A stretch of DNA of 64,000 nt from Silene latifolia (Eukaryota; Streptophyta; Magnoliopsida; Caryophyllales; Caryophyllaceae). The number at the start of each line of letters is the position of its first letter. The first letter of the stretch is position 1. Position numbers and translations under genes: made by a program. The stretch is taken from contig NC_133526.1 in the NCBI RefSeq assembly GCF_048544455.1, positions 3,798,001-3,862,000 of the forward strand. The letters run 5' to 3'. Below are positions 12,847 to 25,491 of this stretch, piece by piece. Under the pieces are notes generated by a model. That model was not told the DNA's origin. It was given only the letters and a program-made list of their open reading frames with translations, and searched no databases.

Positions 12847-15800
12847 TCAAGCTGATGGAAGGATGTCCAAGGCAACTTCTTTCAGAGATGGCATAGTTTC
12901 TTGCTGATGAACACACATGTATCTGCTGCCAATTGTTTTAAGAACCTTCCATGGGCCTGGATAACATCTGCAGTTACCATTTTTTGGTTACAATTATGCA
13001 TTGGAAAGAAAGCAGGGTGGATAAAGAAACAGTTATATTCAGAACCATATATGATTCTCCAAGAGTCGGCAAAAAATCAATTAATACTTGCCTAGAATAA
13101 ATTTATGAGTACAAACCTGAAAAGCGTGCCACCATTTCGTCCTTTGAAATTGTGAATATAATACACAGTTTCCATCTTTGGCAACAGGGTTTTGGTAAGT
13201 GTGGCCAACTTCGGATAGAAGAACGATGGATAGTCTATGGTTAACAACTTGACATTAAGGACAACTCTAATCTATTGAATTAAGAGAATAGGTAACTCAC
13301 TCTCAATAACCTGAACAAATTGACCAACTGTACATATAGTGGCGGACCCTGAAATTTTTTGAAAAAATGTTGATTGATCAAAACAAGCTTCAACTTTTAG
13401 CTTTCTCGTATCACAGGACCTCGCATTTTATAAAGCGCATTTCCTTGCCACTGTATGTGAGTGATTGCACACAGTGCAAACCCTCCGTATTTAAATTTTC
13501 TTCCCACTTCTCAAATTATGTGAAGGGAAATTTGAGAATTGGGAAGAAAGCACACAGAGGGTAGTATATAAAAAACGGAGAAGTTAATAGAGTGCTAACA
13601 CACAGATGCTGAAATTTTGGCCTGTAATTTCAGCAGAAGAACATTCAGTTAACGGCTTATTGCATTTGGTAAACTCATGTATTCATGTCAACAAAAGGAT
13701 ACATCCGGACCTTATTCGATCAAGTTCTCCGTTGAAAACAATCAATTGTCTTGATGTGTCTGCAACAGCTTCTTTGTAAAGCTCTTCCACAACAAGCATC
13801 TCTGAATTACAAAAAAAAATCAGGTTAATGTAGTATTAATCGGTTAAAAGGGGCAGGATAGGAGATGCAGTATTAAGTAACCTACCGTTGACATTGAAGT
13901 AAGGATATGCAACAAGGAACAACTCATCTTCTGGTCGCACACGGTCTGCCATTTTGACTTTTGTGCTAAAGCCAAAATCCTCGAAAAATGATGGCTTTGT
14001 CAGGTAATCCAATTTGAATGTAACTCCCTCGAAAACAGATTTTTTGGCAACCGTCACTTCACTAGCTTCTGGGAAAAACTACATTCGGAAAGCAGGAATT
14101 AAACAAAATCAACCACATGGGCAAGGCAAAAACATATAGTCAACTTTTATTACACTCATGAAGGCTAAAACAAATTCATGTCATACACAACTATCCGGTT
14201 GATTAAACAGATTCATGTCATACACAACTATCCGACCACACTGAACATATTACAGCCGCTTATTTTCTCTGAACTCTAATAGACAGAAATTCCCATGAAG
14301 TACTCCATAATTAATGCATGCATTGGTAAACAGCAAACAAACGAACTGTCATCGCATAAATAGTGCACACATTAGGGGGGAGATTTCACATTGGTAAACA
14401 GCAAACAAACGAGCTTTACGAGAGGAGAAAACTACATAGAATTTCCCAGAAACAACCATACTATTCTGGTACGCGAAGCTTTTTCTGGAGTTACAAGACG
14501 GTCACAGAACTCACGAATCAATTGCATGCTTTCAGTCATTTCGTTGCCGCCTTCACCATCACCTGAACAGAGATATAGAGCCATAACCACCTAAAGATCT
14601 ACTATATTATCTCAATCTCAAGATTCGTACAAAGTGAAGTATGTCAAACCTGGTACTGACTGTAGTCCAGAAGTTGGGAATTCAATTTCCTGCATACCAA
14701 TTTCGTTAGAAACAGCAGGTCCCGTGATCAGAATACTTGGCTAAATGGCTTATGTGAGATTCATAAAATTTAAATCCTAACCATCAGCTGGAGTTTATTC
14801 TTTATTGCCGATTCAGTTGCTTCTTTTGCCTGTAAATTACTACACAGTCAGTGGCAGACCGAAAATATTTGTATAGGGTGTCCGGCTGAAAATTATTAAA
14901 TTATCAGTTGTAAAAGTTGCAGATTATTTTATATCAACCCAAAATTAAACAAACTGCTCAAAAATTGGTTTACGCCTTTACGGCTTACTATTTAACTACA
15001 CTTGAATCCGCCAGTTCACACAGTATTAAAGTAGAGAGTGAGAGACAAAGAGTTGAGCTGTATATGATCACGACATAGACAACAATATAAATTCACATGA
15101 ATTGTGAATGTGCGACGATGAAGTACAGGCTGTACAGCTCAGCCTCTAGGAAGTTTGCTTACAAACAACACTATGGACTCAAGGAGACATTCAATTTTCA
15201 GGCTGTCTCATTTATCCAGTAAATCAAAAGTAGGAAGCGCAAGAGTAAATCTCAGAGCAGTGAACTTTGAATATAGTTTCGCCTAAAACGCTAGCAAGTG
15301 AACTGTACCATGACAAATGAGAAGGTTTAAACTATAGGAAATCAGATAAGATGGCAGCACATAGTCACATACTAGTGCCGAAATTTGTCATTAGCACTGT
15401 ATACTTGACAAACAAACCTCTAGTAACCAATTGTCTATACCTATATGCAATATTGACATCAGAGGTACAGAGAACCCAGGGTATGCTTGGATAGCAAAAG
15501 TGGAGGCCGGGCAAAGGGAGGGGAGGGGGAAGGAGGAAAGAAAAAGGGAGGGAAGGGAAGGGGAGGGGAACTGGGGTGTGGGTGTTTGGATACAATTTTC
15601 CTCCAAATCTTACCCTATTGTGAAGAGATTTTGATTTGCCTTAAAGAGGGAAAATTGATCCCTCCAAATCCTTCCCCTTCATTTCCCTCTACCCTTATTT
15701 GCTATCCAAACAAGGTATTTTAAATCCCCTACTCTTCCTCCCTTTCTTCTCCTTCCAAATCCCTCAATCCAAACACACCTAGGCCTAAGGAGTGAATCCT

Positions 15801-16618
15801 TTACTTGGATTCTAATTCACAAGCTTTGACAGCCTAATTATCAACCTAAGGAGTGAATCACATGGGAGACGGCTCTGATAAATGGAAGTTTATAATAGGA
15901 TTGAAGATGACAATTATCAGATAATAATGAATTAATCAACAACAACATTACCTCGTGCCTCAAGGGCTCCCACAAATTGTGGTTTAATGCCTAATAGGGT
16001 CAGATGGATGCAACATTACCCTCGAAGACCCAAAATAAAACTTGCATTAAGAATTGCATCGAATGACTATTACTTCATAATGTCGCGATTAATAACAAAA
16101 ACAGAAGAATTACTTGACGAAGAAGCTGAGAGTAATCAGATGGAAAGGGTATATCAGATACACTAGTAGCAAAATCTTGATCACCAGATGACGAAACAGC
16201 ATGCACCATCAAACCCAATTGATAATTTCTACCATTGTTCTTCATCATTTCACCACCATTTTGATACTGATTCAAACTTTCCCGCCTCGTAAAAAATTGG
16301 GATTTCCCACCCTGACATTCGTAAATTCAACAAGCAGGGGCGGAATCAGTATTTGAACTCCGAAAGGGCAAATTATTTCAGGTAATACGTAAGTCAATTA
16401 AGAAAAAAGTCGGTTATTTTAACTAAAAGTTTCAAAATTTTCATCCTCCGATGCGGTAATTTCATCGACAATACTTTTAAACATTTATTTACGTTTGATT
16501 AAAAAATAAATTAAATTAATTAAATAAATGATCGAGACGGAAAAAAGTAATAAAAGCTTACATGGTGCAATGGGAGGGAGGGTATTAAGGTTGTGAAATT
16601 GGCGCCTGAAAACAACAT
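12847..16618 (-). CDS. DUF1995 domain chloroplast protein (LPA3-like family), nine exons
   Basis: Nine exons on the minus strand: 16562-16618, 16114-16311, 14782-14829, 14650-14689, 14462-14562, 13886-14078, 13703-13801, 13117-13234 and 12847-12967, giving 324 residues with all phases consistent. The start is MLFSGANFTTLIPSLPLHH, which with exon 2 resembles a plastid transit peptide. The DUF1995 domain begins at IPFPSDYSQLLRQAKEA and includes FPTSGLQSVPGDGEGG, SMQLIREFCDRL, FEGVTFKLDYLTKPSFFEDF, VRPEDELFLVAYPYFNVNE, QLIVFNGELDRIRSGYYPSF and CYPGPWKVL, ending LDILPSA. Related proteins (the family of LPA3, and At5g48790 from memory) act in chloroplasts, LPA3 in photosystem II assembly. The exact role of this member is unknown. 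A clean GTAAG donor follows the stop by five bases, suggesting a 3' UTR intron. Confidence 0.92.
15478..15780. mobile_element. MITE in DUF1995 intron 2, purine-rich interior
   Basis: Ends AGGGTATGCTTGGAT and (reverse complement of the right end) AGGTGTGTTTGGAT form an inverted repeat of about 15 bases. The interior has a G/A-rich left half (15500-15570) and a C/T-rich right half (15660-15770) that can pair as a long imperfect hairpin. Open frames on both strands are artefacts of this composition. Confidence 0.6.
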
Positions 16619-16805
16619 TCTTCAAAGATTGATTGTTGTCCAATGTCCAGAGACTAGACTCACTAGAGTAGTGTACTGGCCTGGGATTAAACATGAACTT
16701 GTGTTTCAAACTTTTTCCTCGAGTGGGCCATTATCTCATCAACACCATAAATTTTCATATGAGGCGATATTACCCGTCTTAACTTTAACACTAAAACCTA
16801 CTCTA

Positions 16806-17043
16806 AGGCTTCGTTTAGTACGATATTTCAAGTAGCTTATTTGACCAAAATTTCAGCTACCTAAATTTTTTGGAAGTGTTTGGCAAGTAACTTATTTGGT
16901 CAAACAAACACATTTTTATATAATCAGTTACCTTATCAGCTCCTAATTTTCAGATACCTTATCAGTTACTTTTTCAGGTTTCAGTTTCCAACTACCTTTT
17001 CAGGTTTTAGCTACCTTTTCAGGTAGTTTGCCAAACAGAGCCT
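16806..17043. mobile_element. hAT-like MITE just upstream of the DUF1995 gene
   Basis: Left end AAGGCTTCGTTTAGTACG and right end GCCAAACAGAGCCTA are inverted copies. The interior repeats ACCTTTTCAGGT-type words, typical of a widespread plant hAT MITE. It lies about 190 bases upstream of the DUF1995 start codon on that gene's promoter side. A lone end of the same family (CGGCTCTGTTTAGTAGCG) occurs at about 20404. Confidence 0.6.
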
Positions 17044-18268
17044 AATTTTAAAAAGGGGTTAAGTATCATACCGTTTCTTTATACGCAAAAGTGGCAATCA
17101 CCAGACCGTCTCTGCAGAGTTTTTGTGAAGTTTGTTCAATAGTGAAATCAAACCTCTTAAGCTTCAATTGTAGCAATCATGTCTTTGTAGGCACTCGTAT
17201 TATTAAGACTGAAATAAAATGTTTTAAAATATCCGTGGCTGTGCTGAACTATATGATATTTCCGATTATATGAAAAGTACTAAAGCAATGGTTTGACAGA
17301 TAACTTGCGCATTTGGATGAGTCAAGGCTTTGAGCGGTCTCCTTTAAGCATGACACCTCACCACTTTTTCTTATCTAATTTTTGACATTGATATTTAGAT
17401 TCCACTTTATATTTGGTTTGTATATTTGGGATTTGTAGTTAGATTCTAACTTTAATTAACGCTAAACTTATCTATTGAAATTGCTTCCATTTCGATTGTT
17501 TGCACTACAATATTGGGAAACCAAGTTGTGTAACACCCTCAATGACTAGGATGATCTTGAGGAAGGCCTCCCAATTAATGGGAGGTGTTACAGTGGTTGC
17601 CTGGTGTTGGTGGACGGCAAGGATGGTTGTTGCCTTGCGTGTGGCCAACGAGATAGGTGAGCGAGGTAGTGAGTCATTGGCCGACAAGGAGCGAGAGTAT
17701 GAGGGAGAAGGACGGTGTTAACAGAGGTTGAGACAGGCAGCGGTGGTTAGTCAGGGCAAGAGTAATGGCGGCGATTCTGGTAGGTTGGGTTGAATTTGGT
17801 GTTGAAGGAGCCACTCAGGTGAATAAGAGTTGGCGTGTTTGTTTTTCTTTCAATCCGGTACACTTTTTAATGAGAGAGGTAGTATGGTCAAAATGTACTG
17901 TAATGAGGAAAATATATACTGCGAAAATCAACAAAAAAAAAATAGCGAGTCTTGGACAGTATAATGAATGAGGAAAACAAAAGCTCGGATTTGTGATAAA
18001 TTAGTTAAAAAAAAGTTGATTAAATGATATTTAAGCCAAAATGATGCTTGCAGTGATATGATATACAAACAATATTTTGACCTTTAATATTTATTCTTGA
18101 CTTGAATTAATTTTGACTTTAAACTATGTTCACAATATTTGCAGTATTATGAACTTGTAATAAACATAATTAGACTCATCAAAATGGGTGAACAAGGTCG
18201 TGCTTGGGTAGGGTCATTTTTGTATTTGCTAAAACTCGAGGGGAGTCGGGCCATTTGGATTCAAGTCC
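17044..18268. other. Gene-free stretch upstream of the TRIM element
   Basis: Only short unsupported open frames (for example about 17500-17721) without recognisable domains. Nothing else seen. Confidence 0.35.
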
Positions 18269-18912
18269 TGTGAAGAAACCCAAAGTTCCACATGTGAGGG
18301 TTGTCCCACATTGATAAAAGAGGAGAAGAATTACCACTTTATAAGGCAATGGGTTACTCCCTCTATCGCCAATTGGTTTTAGAGTGGAACCCTCTTTGGC
18401 CTACGTTGTGGACGTTTTCTCCTCCGTTTGGGTGCGGCCCAGGCCCGTAGTTGAATTTAACATGGTATCAGAGCCCATGGCTAAAGACCTGGGTTTCATG
18501 GGCCAAAGTTTGCAATGGGCCAAAGTTTGCTCGTCAAAGTTGCTTAGTTGAATTTGTCCGGACGAGCAAAGTTGCTCAGTTGAATGAATTTGTCCAGTCT
18601 GTGTGAAAAGTGGGCCTCACATGTGAGAGGGAGTCCAGCAAAGTTGCTCCAGCAAAGTTGCTCAGTTGAATGAATTTGTCCAGTCTGTGTGAAAAGTGGG
18701 CCTCACATGTGAGAGGGAGTGTGAATAAACTCAAAGTTCCACATGTGAGGGTTGTCCCACATTGATAAAAGAGGAGAAGAATTACCACTTTATAAGGTAA
18801 GGGGCTACTCCCTCTATCGCCAATTGGTTTTAGAGTGGAACCCTCTTAGCCTACGTTGTGGACTCTTTCTCCTCCATTTGGGTACGGCCCAGACCCGTAG
18901 TTGAATTTAACA
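18269..18912 (+). mobile_element. TRIM-type LTR retroelement, complete and non-coding
   Basis: Two direct LTRs (18269-18462 and 18720-18912, about 193 bases each, TG...CA ends) enclose a 257-base interior. A primer-binding site, TGGTATCAGAGCCCATGG (18463-18480), complementary to initiator Met tRNA, follows the left LTR. A purine-rich GAGAGGGAG precedes the right LTR. The 5-bp target duplication AGTCC flanks the element. The interior carries a tandem duplication of about 80 bases ending GTGAGAGGGAGT. LTRs differ at roughly 5-6 percent of sites, suggesting insertion a few million years ago. It has no gag or pol and would depend on other elements. Confidence 0.9.
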
Positions 18913-19856
18913 AGTCCTTTAGAAGTTTATTGTTATTATTAAGTTCATTAGGAACCATGATTAATTTACAACAGTAAACATTTGTGTGGGGACATATTGA
19001 GTGGGACAATTTGGGTTACGTATCATGCTTCGCTCGTTAATTTGACTTTCGAGTCAGGGTTAACTTAGGCTAAGGTCTCTTAATAAAAAATATTTAATAC
19101 AAGTATATTAATAACTTACTGAGAGATCGTCTATAAAATTTTAGTGAATTAATATAGTTAAACAAAACCAAATTGAAAATGAACCTCAAAAGATTTATGA
19201 ATTTCATGAAAGATCCGACTAACTTTCCCACCCGCGCAAACGACTAGGTTCATTTCATTAGTCACATGGACACGCCGTCTAACGGTCTACAGTATAACTA
19301 CATTATAGCCGACGTGGCACGTGACTACCCCTAATATTCGCGCCGGCATTTTGATATGTCCATCTCCTATTTTTGGCCTTTCGTAGTTACTCTACCTTAT
19401 GATTCTTTTTCCAAAACAATACTTTATCTATCTCTTCCGATTATTTGTTTACCTATAATTTTAACTTAAATACTAAAAAAAAGATGCTTAATTAATAAAT
19501 AATAAGTGGATCAAATTAAAAGTAAAGAATCAAATTATCTATTAGAAACAATCCTAAAATAAAACCTTAAAATAAAATAAGGGAACAAATAACTTGGAGG
19601 AAGGAGCTAATAAATGATTTATTATGTAAAGCCTAAGGCCAATTTAGACACTTATGTATAATTACTTAACTTATTGATTGTTTAAGTTATTTTCTAACCA
19701 AGACTTCCACATTTTATTTTCAGTTTAGTTATAGAAAAAATTCAATCTATATTTTAATCAATTTAAATATTTATATTTAAATCAATTTGGTTGACTATAT
19801 TCTTGATCTTTATTGTGTAAAATGATCTTCTAAATACAATAACTGTATTTACTAAA

Positions 19857-20008
19857 CAGTAGGTCTCATGAGAGACCGTCTTCCACTAATTTAGTGTGAG
19901 ACATAATAGGGAAAAAAAGAAAAAAGAAATTCAATGGGTCCCTCACCCCATTATGTGAGAGGTCTCTCAATAACGCTATTGATAGACCGTCTCTCTTGAG
20001 TTTTTGTG
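19857..20008. mobile_element. Short Mutator-type MITE, GAGAGACCGTCT family
   Basis: Left end CAGTAGGTCTCATGAGAGAC pairs with the reverse complement of the right end, CACAAAAACTCAAGAGAGAC. Flanks TTTACTAAA and TTTAACAAA match at 7 of 9 positions, as expected for a decayed 9-bp duplication. Ends resemble those of the two elements at 24890 and 54131. Confidence 0.6.
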
Positions 20009-20159
20009 TTTAACAAAATATCCTCGTGCTGGCTTGATCTTCAAATTAAACGTTAGTCGTGGCCTATGGGAGACTTTTATTTTTCACTATTTCATAAATT
20101 AAAGGTACTTTTTTTTAGTGAAGTAAAACATATTCAAGTCATGTTGGTTGGGATACTAA

Positions 20160-20345
20160 TTTAAGTTAACTTCAGATTCTATAAGTTAAGTTCAGTTCAG
20201 TTTAGATCCTATAAGTTCAGTTCAGATCCTATAAGTTCAGTTCAGTTCAGATCCAATAAGTCCAGTTCAGATCCTATAAGTTCAGTTCAGTTCAGTTCAG
20301 ATCCTATAAGTTTAGTTCAGTTCAGATCAGATAAGTTTCAGTCCA
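20160..20345. repeat. GTTCAG / ATCCTATAAG word array
   Basis: The words AAGTTCAGTTCAG and AGATCCTATAAG alternate about eight times. The right edge (AGTCCAAAAGAACAAGGCC) looks like a transposon end, but no matching left end or target duplication was found. This may be a truncated member of the word-array class described under findings. Confidence 0.55.
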
Positions 20346-22106
20346 AAAGAACAAGGCCTTAAATTACAAGAATCGATATTTCTTGCTTAGTAGTACTGTA
20401 GTACGGCTCTGTTTAGTAGCGCGCTCCAGATACCTTTTTTTCATCAAAGTATACAACAAAAATTTTTTCATACGTATACACACTTTACTAAATGTTTCTC
20501 ACTTCGTTTAAATCAGTTCCATATATTTAGGAGGTCAGATACATATACAATCATCTTACTCGATATCTATGAAAGTAGTAGTAAATTTGATATCGAAATA
20601 ATTAATTCAAAAATAATTATTATTGACTCAATGAATAAGAAGGTAAGATAATCTAAAAAGTAGGATCATGGCTTCTCATATTCGTCGCCGTTCTTTCCTC
20701 TACATGTCTTACACTCTTACTTACTTCAATCCCTTTGCCGTATTCTTTAATGCATTCTAAGGTTGTCATGTAACCTTGTTGTTCATCTCTTGTCCTTTTA
20801 CTAGATCCTCTTATTATGTTGTCGATATTTTTTTTTTCTGTAAATCAATATTAATAAATAATTAAATATAGAGAGTTTTCGAAAAGGTATTCCGAATAAA
20901 TGTATCATTGCTTACGCTCTAAAATAAAGAATTCCCACCATAATTCATCACAGAAAAATAAAGTTAAGACGGTCACTAGCAGTTAATCTTTCCGTATTAC
21001 AAGTAAGAATACAGATTCTTATTTAGACAACTGTAAACGTGAAACGAATCTAAAACAAAACTACCATATACCCATCTAATACTCGCTAATTTTAGTTAAA
21101 AGTTTTGAACTTTGTTCGAGTTTATTTATGACATTACTTGCACGTTTCCGCTGATATTTTTCGCTACCCATAATAGCCTTAACCTAAAATCCTAACTCCG
21201 CAACTGCACATCAACTAATGCTACAATTTTATTTTATTTGTTTCACCCTTAAAGACAACCTAAAGACTATAACTAAATAATTAATCTAGGAGATACCAAA
21301 CACAATTTAGGATGCCAAAACCTAACTAGCTAATTAAGCTACCAAGTTAATAAAACATCCATGCTACTCCACGTATTTTCCTTAATTAATTGCATGGCAA
21401 TTTAGCAAACCAAATAAACACACGTAAATCTAGGTAATTAGGGATTTAGGGGGTAAATAATAACGTTTGATAATGTTGCATGACACGGTCGGTCGGACCA
21501 ACATAAAATAACAAAATAATTCGTTTAAAAAATATGATTGTCGTCGTCCTTAGCTTGCATGTTATACATAGTTCTTTGAACCTTTTACAAGATGCAAACA
21601 AATTCTCTCTTTTGTCTTCTAACTTCACCGTTGAATTTTTCTACTTTATTTGCTGTCAATGTTTCCCAAGATCCCATTCTTATATACGGAGTAATATAAT
21701 TAATTAAGAGTTAGGTACTTAGGTACGCTCTCTTCTATTGAACAATGAAAATTATAAAAGTTTTATTTAAAATTTTATCCAAATACAATATTATTGTAAA
21801 ATAATAAGTTAAATTGACTTAAACATATTTCTAAAGTAACTACTTATAATAACTTGTTTATTGATTTAATTTAATGTATAAACCGGTTTTACATTAGACG
21901 GTCGCTTAAGATCATTTAACTTTACTTCGCCATATTTTAAAATAAAAGATTCCCCTAATATAGTATTGACACAAATTAATGGAATTGTCATATTCACACA
22001 ATCACATGCATATGTATATATATGGACCTAAGTTTTTTCCTTAGCTTTTGTAAAAAGGGTTGAAATAAAATTTGTGCAAAGTGAATTTCCAACAAAAAAT
22101 AGTAAA

Positions 22107-24695
22107 ATGGAGAGAAGTATGAGCGACGGAATGTACGGTGGTGGCGGTGAATGTGCCGGGTATTCGTACCACCACCCGTTGGTGGACGGAGGCGTGATGA
22201 TGTCAAGGGACCCTAAGCCAAGACTTAGATGGACTCCTGATCTTCATGAACGCTTTGTTGATGCTGTCACCAAACTTGGTGGTCCGGATAGTATGTCATC
22301 ATCTTTCTCTCATGAATATACAATACTTTTTCAGTCGTCTCAGTCATTTGCTTACGTTTTATATTCAAAATATTTTGTCCATTCCATTATTCTAGCAAAA
22401 TTGAGCTAGTTAATTAGTTCTTAATTCTTATATATGAGAATATTTCAAACTAGATTGATTTGTAAATAAAATGTTGTTGTAGACATCAACTACAAAAATT
22501 AAAATCACGAAGGGATACGATTTAGGACCCCTACATATCTACGTAGCTACTTCCTTCGTCTTGGTAAATTATTTAAGTAACCATTTCCGGTTTAACGATG
22601 CAGAAGCTACTCCAAAGGCTGTATTAAAGCTCATGGGTATGAAAGGGTTGACATTGTACCATTTGAAGTCTCATTTACAGGTTTAACATTGCTTCTCAAT
22701 TACAATATTCATTTACCAATTTATGCTTTTCACTCTAAACAGTACTATTACGCTTTTCTTAATTGGTAAAGTCACGAGGGTTTGTACTCGATCATGACCT
22801 GATTCAAACCTCGTCAGCATCATATTCATCCTTGTGTCTCCCTTTATACAAAAAATGCTTTTCTAATTGTGTAATGTGTATTGTGCGTAGAAATACAGAC
22901 TAGGACAGCATTCAAAAAAGCAAAATAGTAGCTCTCAATTGAAGGCAGAGTTAACAGGTGAGCTCCTTTTTATTTTGGGAATTGATAATAACGTCAAAGA
23001 GAAAATGTACTTTATCACTCGTTATGTAAGAGCATTATTTTAATAGTTTAACTTGTATAGGTAACATGTACGTAGTATTACATTTTCATTGAGTGATAGA
23101 GTATATATATTTCTGTGTGACGTTATGATCACCTTTTATTTTATTTTATTTATTTTGTAATATAACCGAGTGTAAATCATGTTTTAATAGTACCAAAGCA
23201 TTCATACACAAGATATAGCGACCGTTGCGTAGAAGCCAGTACCAGTGGAGCATCTACATTCAGATTTCATGGAAACAATAATGATAATCAAGTGTAAGTC
23301 GTCGTATGTCTAACGTTTTGAGCGTCTTACCGGCTTACCCTAGTAAAAAAAATACAACGGTTGTAAGCAACAAATAATGCAACATATATTCTTACTAATA
23401 CTTCTCTTTTTGGATCAGTAGAAACAGTAATTTCCCTTTAACGGCCGATGCATTACAATCTCAGTTCGAGATTCAGAATGAATTGCAAGAGCAACTTCAG
23501 GTACGTTTTCTCAAGGTTGTCCGTCGATCCCAACCCCACGTTTGTATAGATAATTTCTGATTTTCGGAATACAACTTTAACTTCTGAGTTAAAAAAAGTC
23601 AAAATTGTTAGGGAATGTGGTATATATACCTTACAATCTAAAACTACGACTTTACTCAAGTGTATAGAATCTAAATCATAGATCCGTCAAATTTAATTAG
23701 GTACTATCAGAAACAACTTTATTGGTGCCAACTAGATCTGGTAAACAGATCGGGTCGTGTCGCGTTCGTATTCGTGTCACATGTAAACGGGTCACAAACC
23801 CTTCAACCCAAACCCGACCCGTTTAAATCTCGTGTCGTGTTCGTGTCGACCCACCTACATAAATGGGTCATCAAGCTTTAACCCTAACCCGCTAATATCG
23901 TGTCGGGTTCGGGTCGTGTTTTCGTGTCATGTTAATATTTGGAAAGTTTTAAATCTTTTAAGTATATTTATGTGATGAAAGATAAAAAAATTATTAGGAT
24001 TAATTTATTAAACAGGTCATTCGTGTCGGGTTCGTGTTTAGAGAGCTCAACCCAAACCCGACCCAATTAAATATCGTGTCGTCTTCGTGTCGACTCACTT
24101 ACATAAATGGGTCATTGAGCCTCAACTCAAACCCGTTAATTTCGTGGCGGGTTCGTGTCGTGTTTTCGTGTCGTGTCATTATTTGCCAGCTCTAGTGCCA
24201 ACGGCCCTTTAAATTAGTGTGCGCCTTTAAATGCACTACTCGATAATAAAGTTATTGTAAAACCGTATAATGAGAAGACTTGTTGAATGATAGGTACAAC
24301 AAAGAATACAAACAAGGATGGAAGCACAAGGAAAGTACCTACAAGCTATATTACACAAAGCACAACAAGGCCTTTCCACAAATTGTAGTAATATGAACAT
24401 CAACAATTTATGCCATAATAATAGTAATAATGTTCGTCATGACGAAACTAAATCGATTTACAATCAAATTTATCTTGATCATCATCGTCAAACACTAGGA
24501 AACGAACAAGATCGCGAGGAAAATAATATGAAGATTAAGCAAGAAGGCGGATCGAGTGATTGCTCCTTGCAATTGAAGCTTAATAGTGATAGTAAACATG
24601 GATATAATCATCATGATTTCGGAATAATTAGTGCAAATGAAAGTGATCAATTAGATGATAAATTGCTTGCCTACAAGATTAATGGAATTCTATAA
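22107..24695 (+). CDS. MYB-CC (PHR1-like, G2-like) transcription factor
   Basis: Six exons (22107-22290, 22604-22680, 22891-22957, 23191-23293, 23419-23500, 24294-24695) encode about 304 residues. The N-terminal third holds the single SHAQKYF-type MYB repeat (KPRLRWTPDLHERFVDAV, TPKAVLKLMGMKGLTLYHLK, SHLQKYR), which binds DNA in the nucleus. From about residue 150 the LHEQLE-type coiled coil follows (FEIQNELQEQLQVQQRIQTR, MEAQGKYLQAILHKAQQ), used by MYB-CC proteins to dimerise. The C-terminal tail is Asn/His rich and ends LLAYKINGIL. Met at 22107 is the first ATG in frame. PHR1/PHL proteins control phosphate-starvation genes, although several PHL members have other or unknown roles. The compact size suggests PHL11-like, which is tentative. 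Confidence 0.93.
22755..22860 (+). repeat. Possible SINE head in MYB-CC intron 2
   Basis: Box A-like TAATTGGTAAAGTC and box B-like TGATTCAAACCTC stand at tRNA-like spacing. No poly-A or TTG tail was identified, so this is a weak call. Confidence 0.35.
23733..24194. mobile_element. Word-array hAT-like element with 8-bp TSD, in MYB-CC intron 5
   Basis: An exact 8-bp duplication, GTGCCAAC, flanks the element (23725-23732 and 24195-24202). Ends TAGATCTGGTAAAC and TAGAGCTGGCAAAT (right end reversed) match at 11 of 14 positions and fit the YARNG start of hAT ends. Most of the 462-base interior consists of repeats of CGTGTC, GGGTTCG and ACCCG words on both strands. It codes for nothing. Confidence 0.82.
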
Positions 24696-24889
24696 GAGAT
24701 TAAGCTTGTTGACTTTGCTAATGATGTAAATTAATTTTATGATTGCTATTGAAAGCATGTAGACACTTGTATTTCAAGTTATAGAAAGATAATACTTGTC
24801 CGAAATTTTTAAAATTTAGTTTAGCAGTTCAGATTTATTCAATTTAGTTCAACTGTATTCAGTATTCAATATCGAGAATAAAAAAGTAT

Positions 24890-25148
24890 CACTAAAACTT
24901 GGGAGAGACGGTCTCTCACTAAGTTATTGAGAGACCAATTTTTCGTACCCTTTTATTTGTATTTCGTACCCCTTTTATTGTTGATCGTGACATAGTAATT
25001 TCATACCTATTTACATAATAAATGTACCCATTTTATCATTAATCATGATTTGTACCTATTTATTACCTTTAGTACCACTTTTTCTTAAAATTGTACAATG
25101 GTCTCTCAATAAAGCTTATTAAAAGACCGTCTCTCAGAAGACCTACTC
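24890..25148. mobile_element. Mutator-type MITE with 9-bp TSD, copy 1
   Basis: The exact 9-bp duplication AAAAAGTAT (24881-24889, 25149-25157) flanks a 259-base element. Ends start CACTAAAACTTGGGAGAGAC and, reversed, GAGTAGGTCTTCTGAGAGAC. Inside are alternating TACC/TTTTAT words (TTTGTATTTCGTACCCCTTT). It sits just downstream of the MYB-CC gene. A second copy lies at 54131-54364. Confidence 0.82.
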
Positions 25149-25491
25149 AAAAAGTATTTTTTAACTTGTGTGTTGTCAAACTAATTACTCATACGAAGTG
25201 ATCTCATAATTATACTATCATGAGACGTTTTCATTTGAAAATTTATGCATTTACAAATAAACCCGGTTTATATTTTTAGTAAAAGATTAATTTCCCGTGC
25301 TTCAATTACTCCGAATAAATTAAACAACACGACATATAATTTTCCTAGTCAATAAAACCAACTAATTGTATTCATAAAAACATTATCAAATTACAAATTT
25401 AGCAATAAATTCATCAATTGTTTGAAATAAATGTCAAGGTCATGGTGTACCAATTATCTTAATTACACACTTATGCTAGCACATTACTTAT

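Larger units (their letters stand above)
18913..22106. other. Intergenic region upstream of the MYB-CC gene
   Basis: No gene recognised. It contains a short Mutator-type MITE (19857-20008), a GTTCAG/ATCCTATAAG word array (about 20160-20345) and an hAT MITE end (about 20404). TATATATAT at about 22013-22023 is a candidate TATA region for the MYB-CC gene. Confidence 0.4.

Noticed and set aside
15365-15723. Overlapping open frames rich in Pro/Ser or Gly/Lys
   Set aside because: Purine/pyrimidine strand bias of a MITE inside a DUF1995 intron explains them.
24890-25148. CACTA transposon
   Set aside because: The end starts CACTA, but the 9-bp target duplication in both copies points to the Mutator type.
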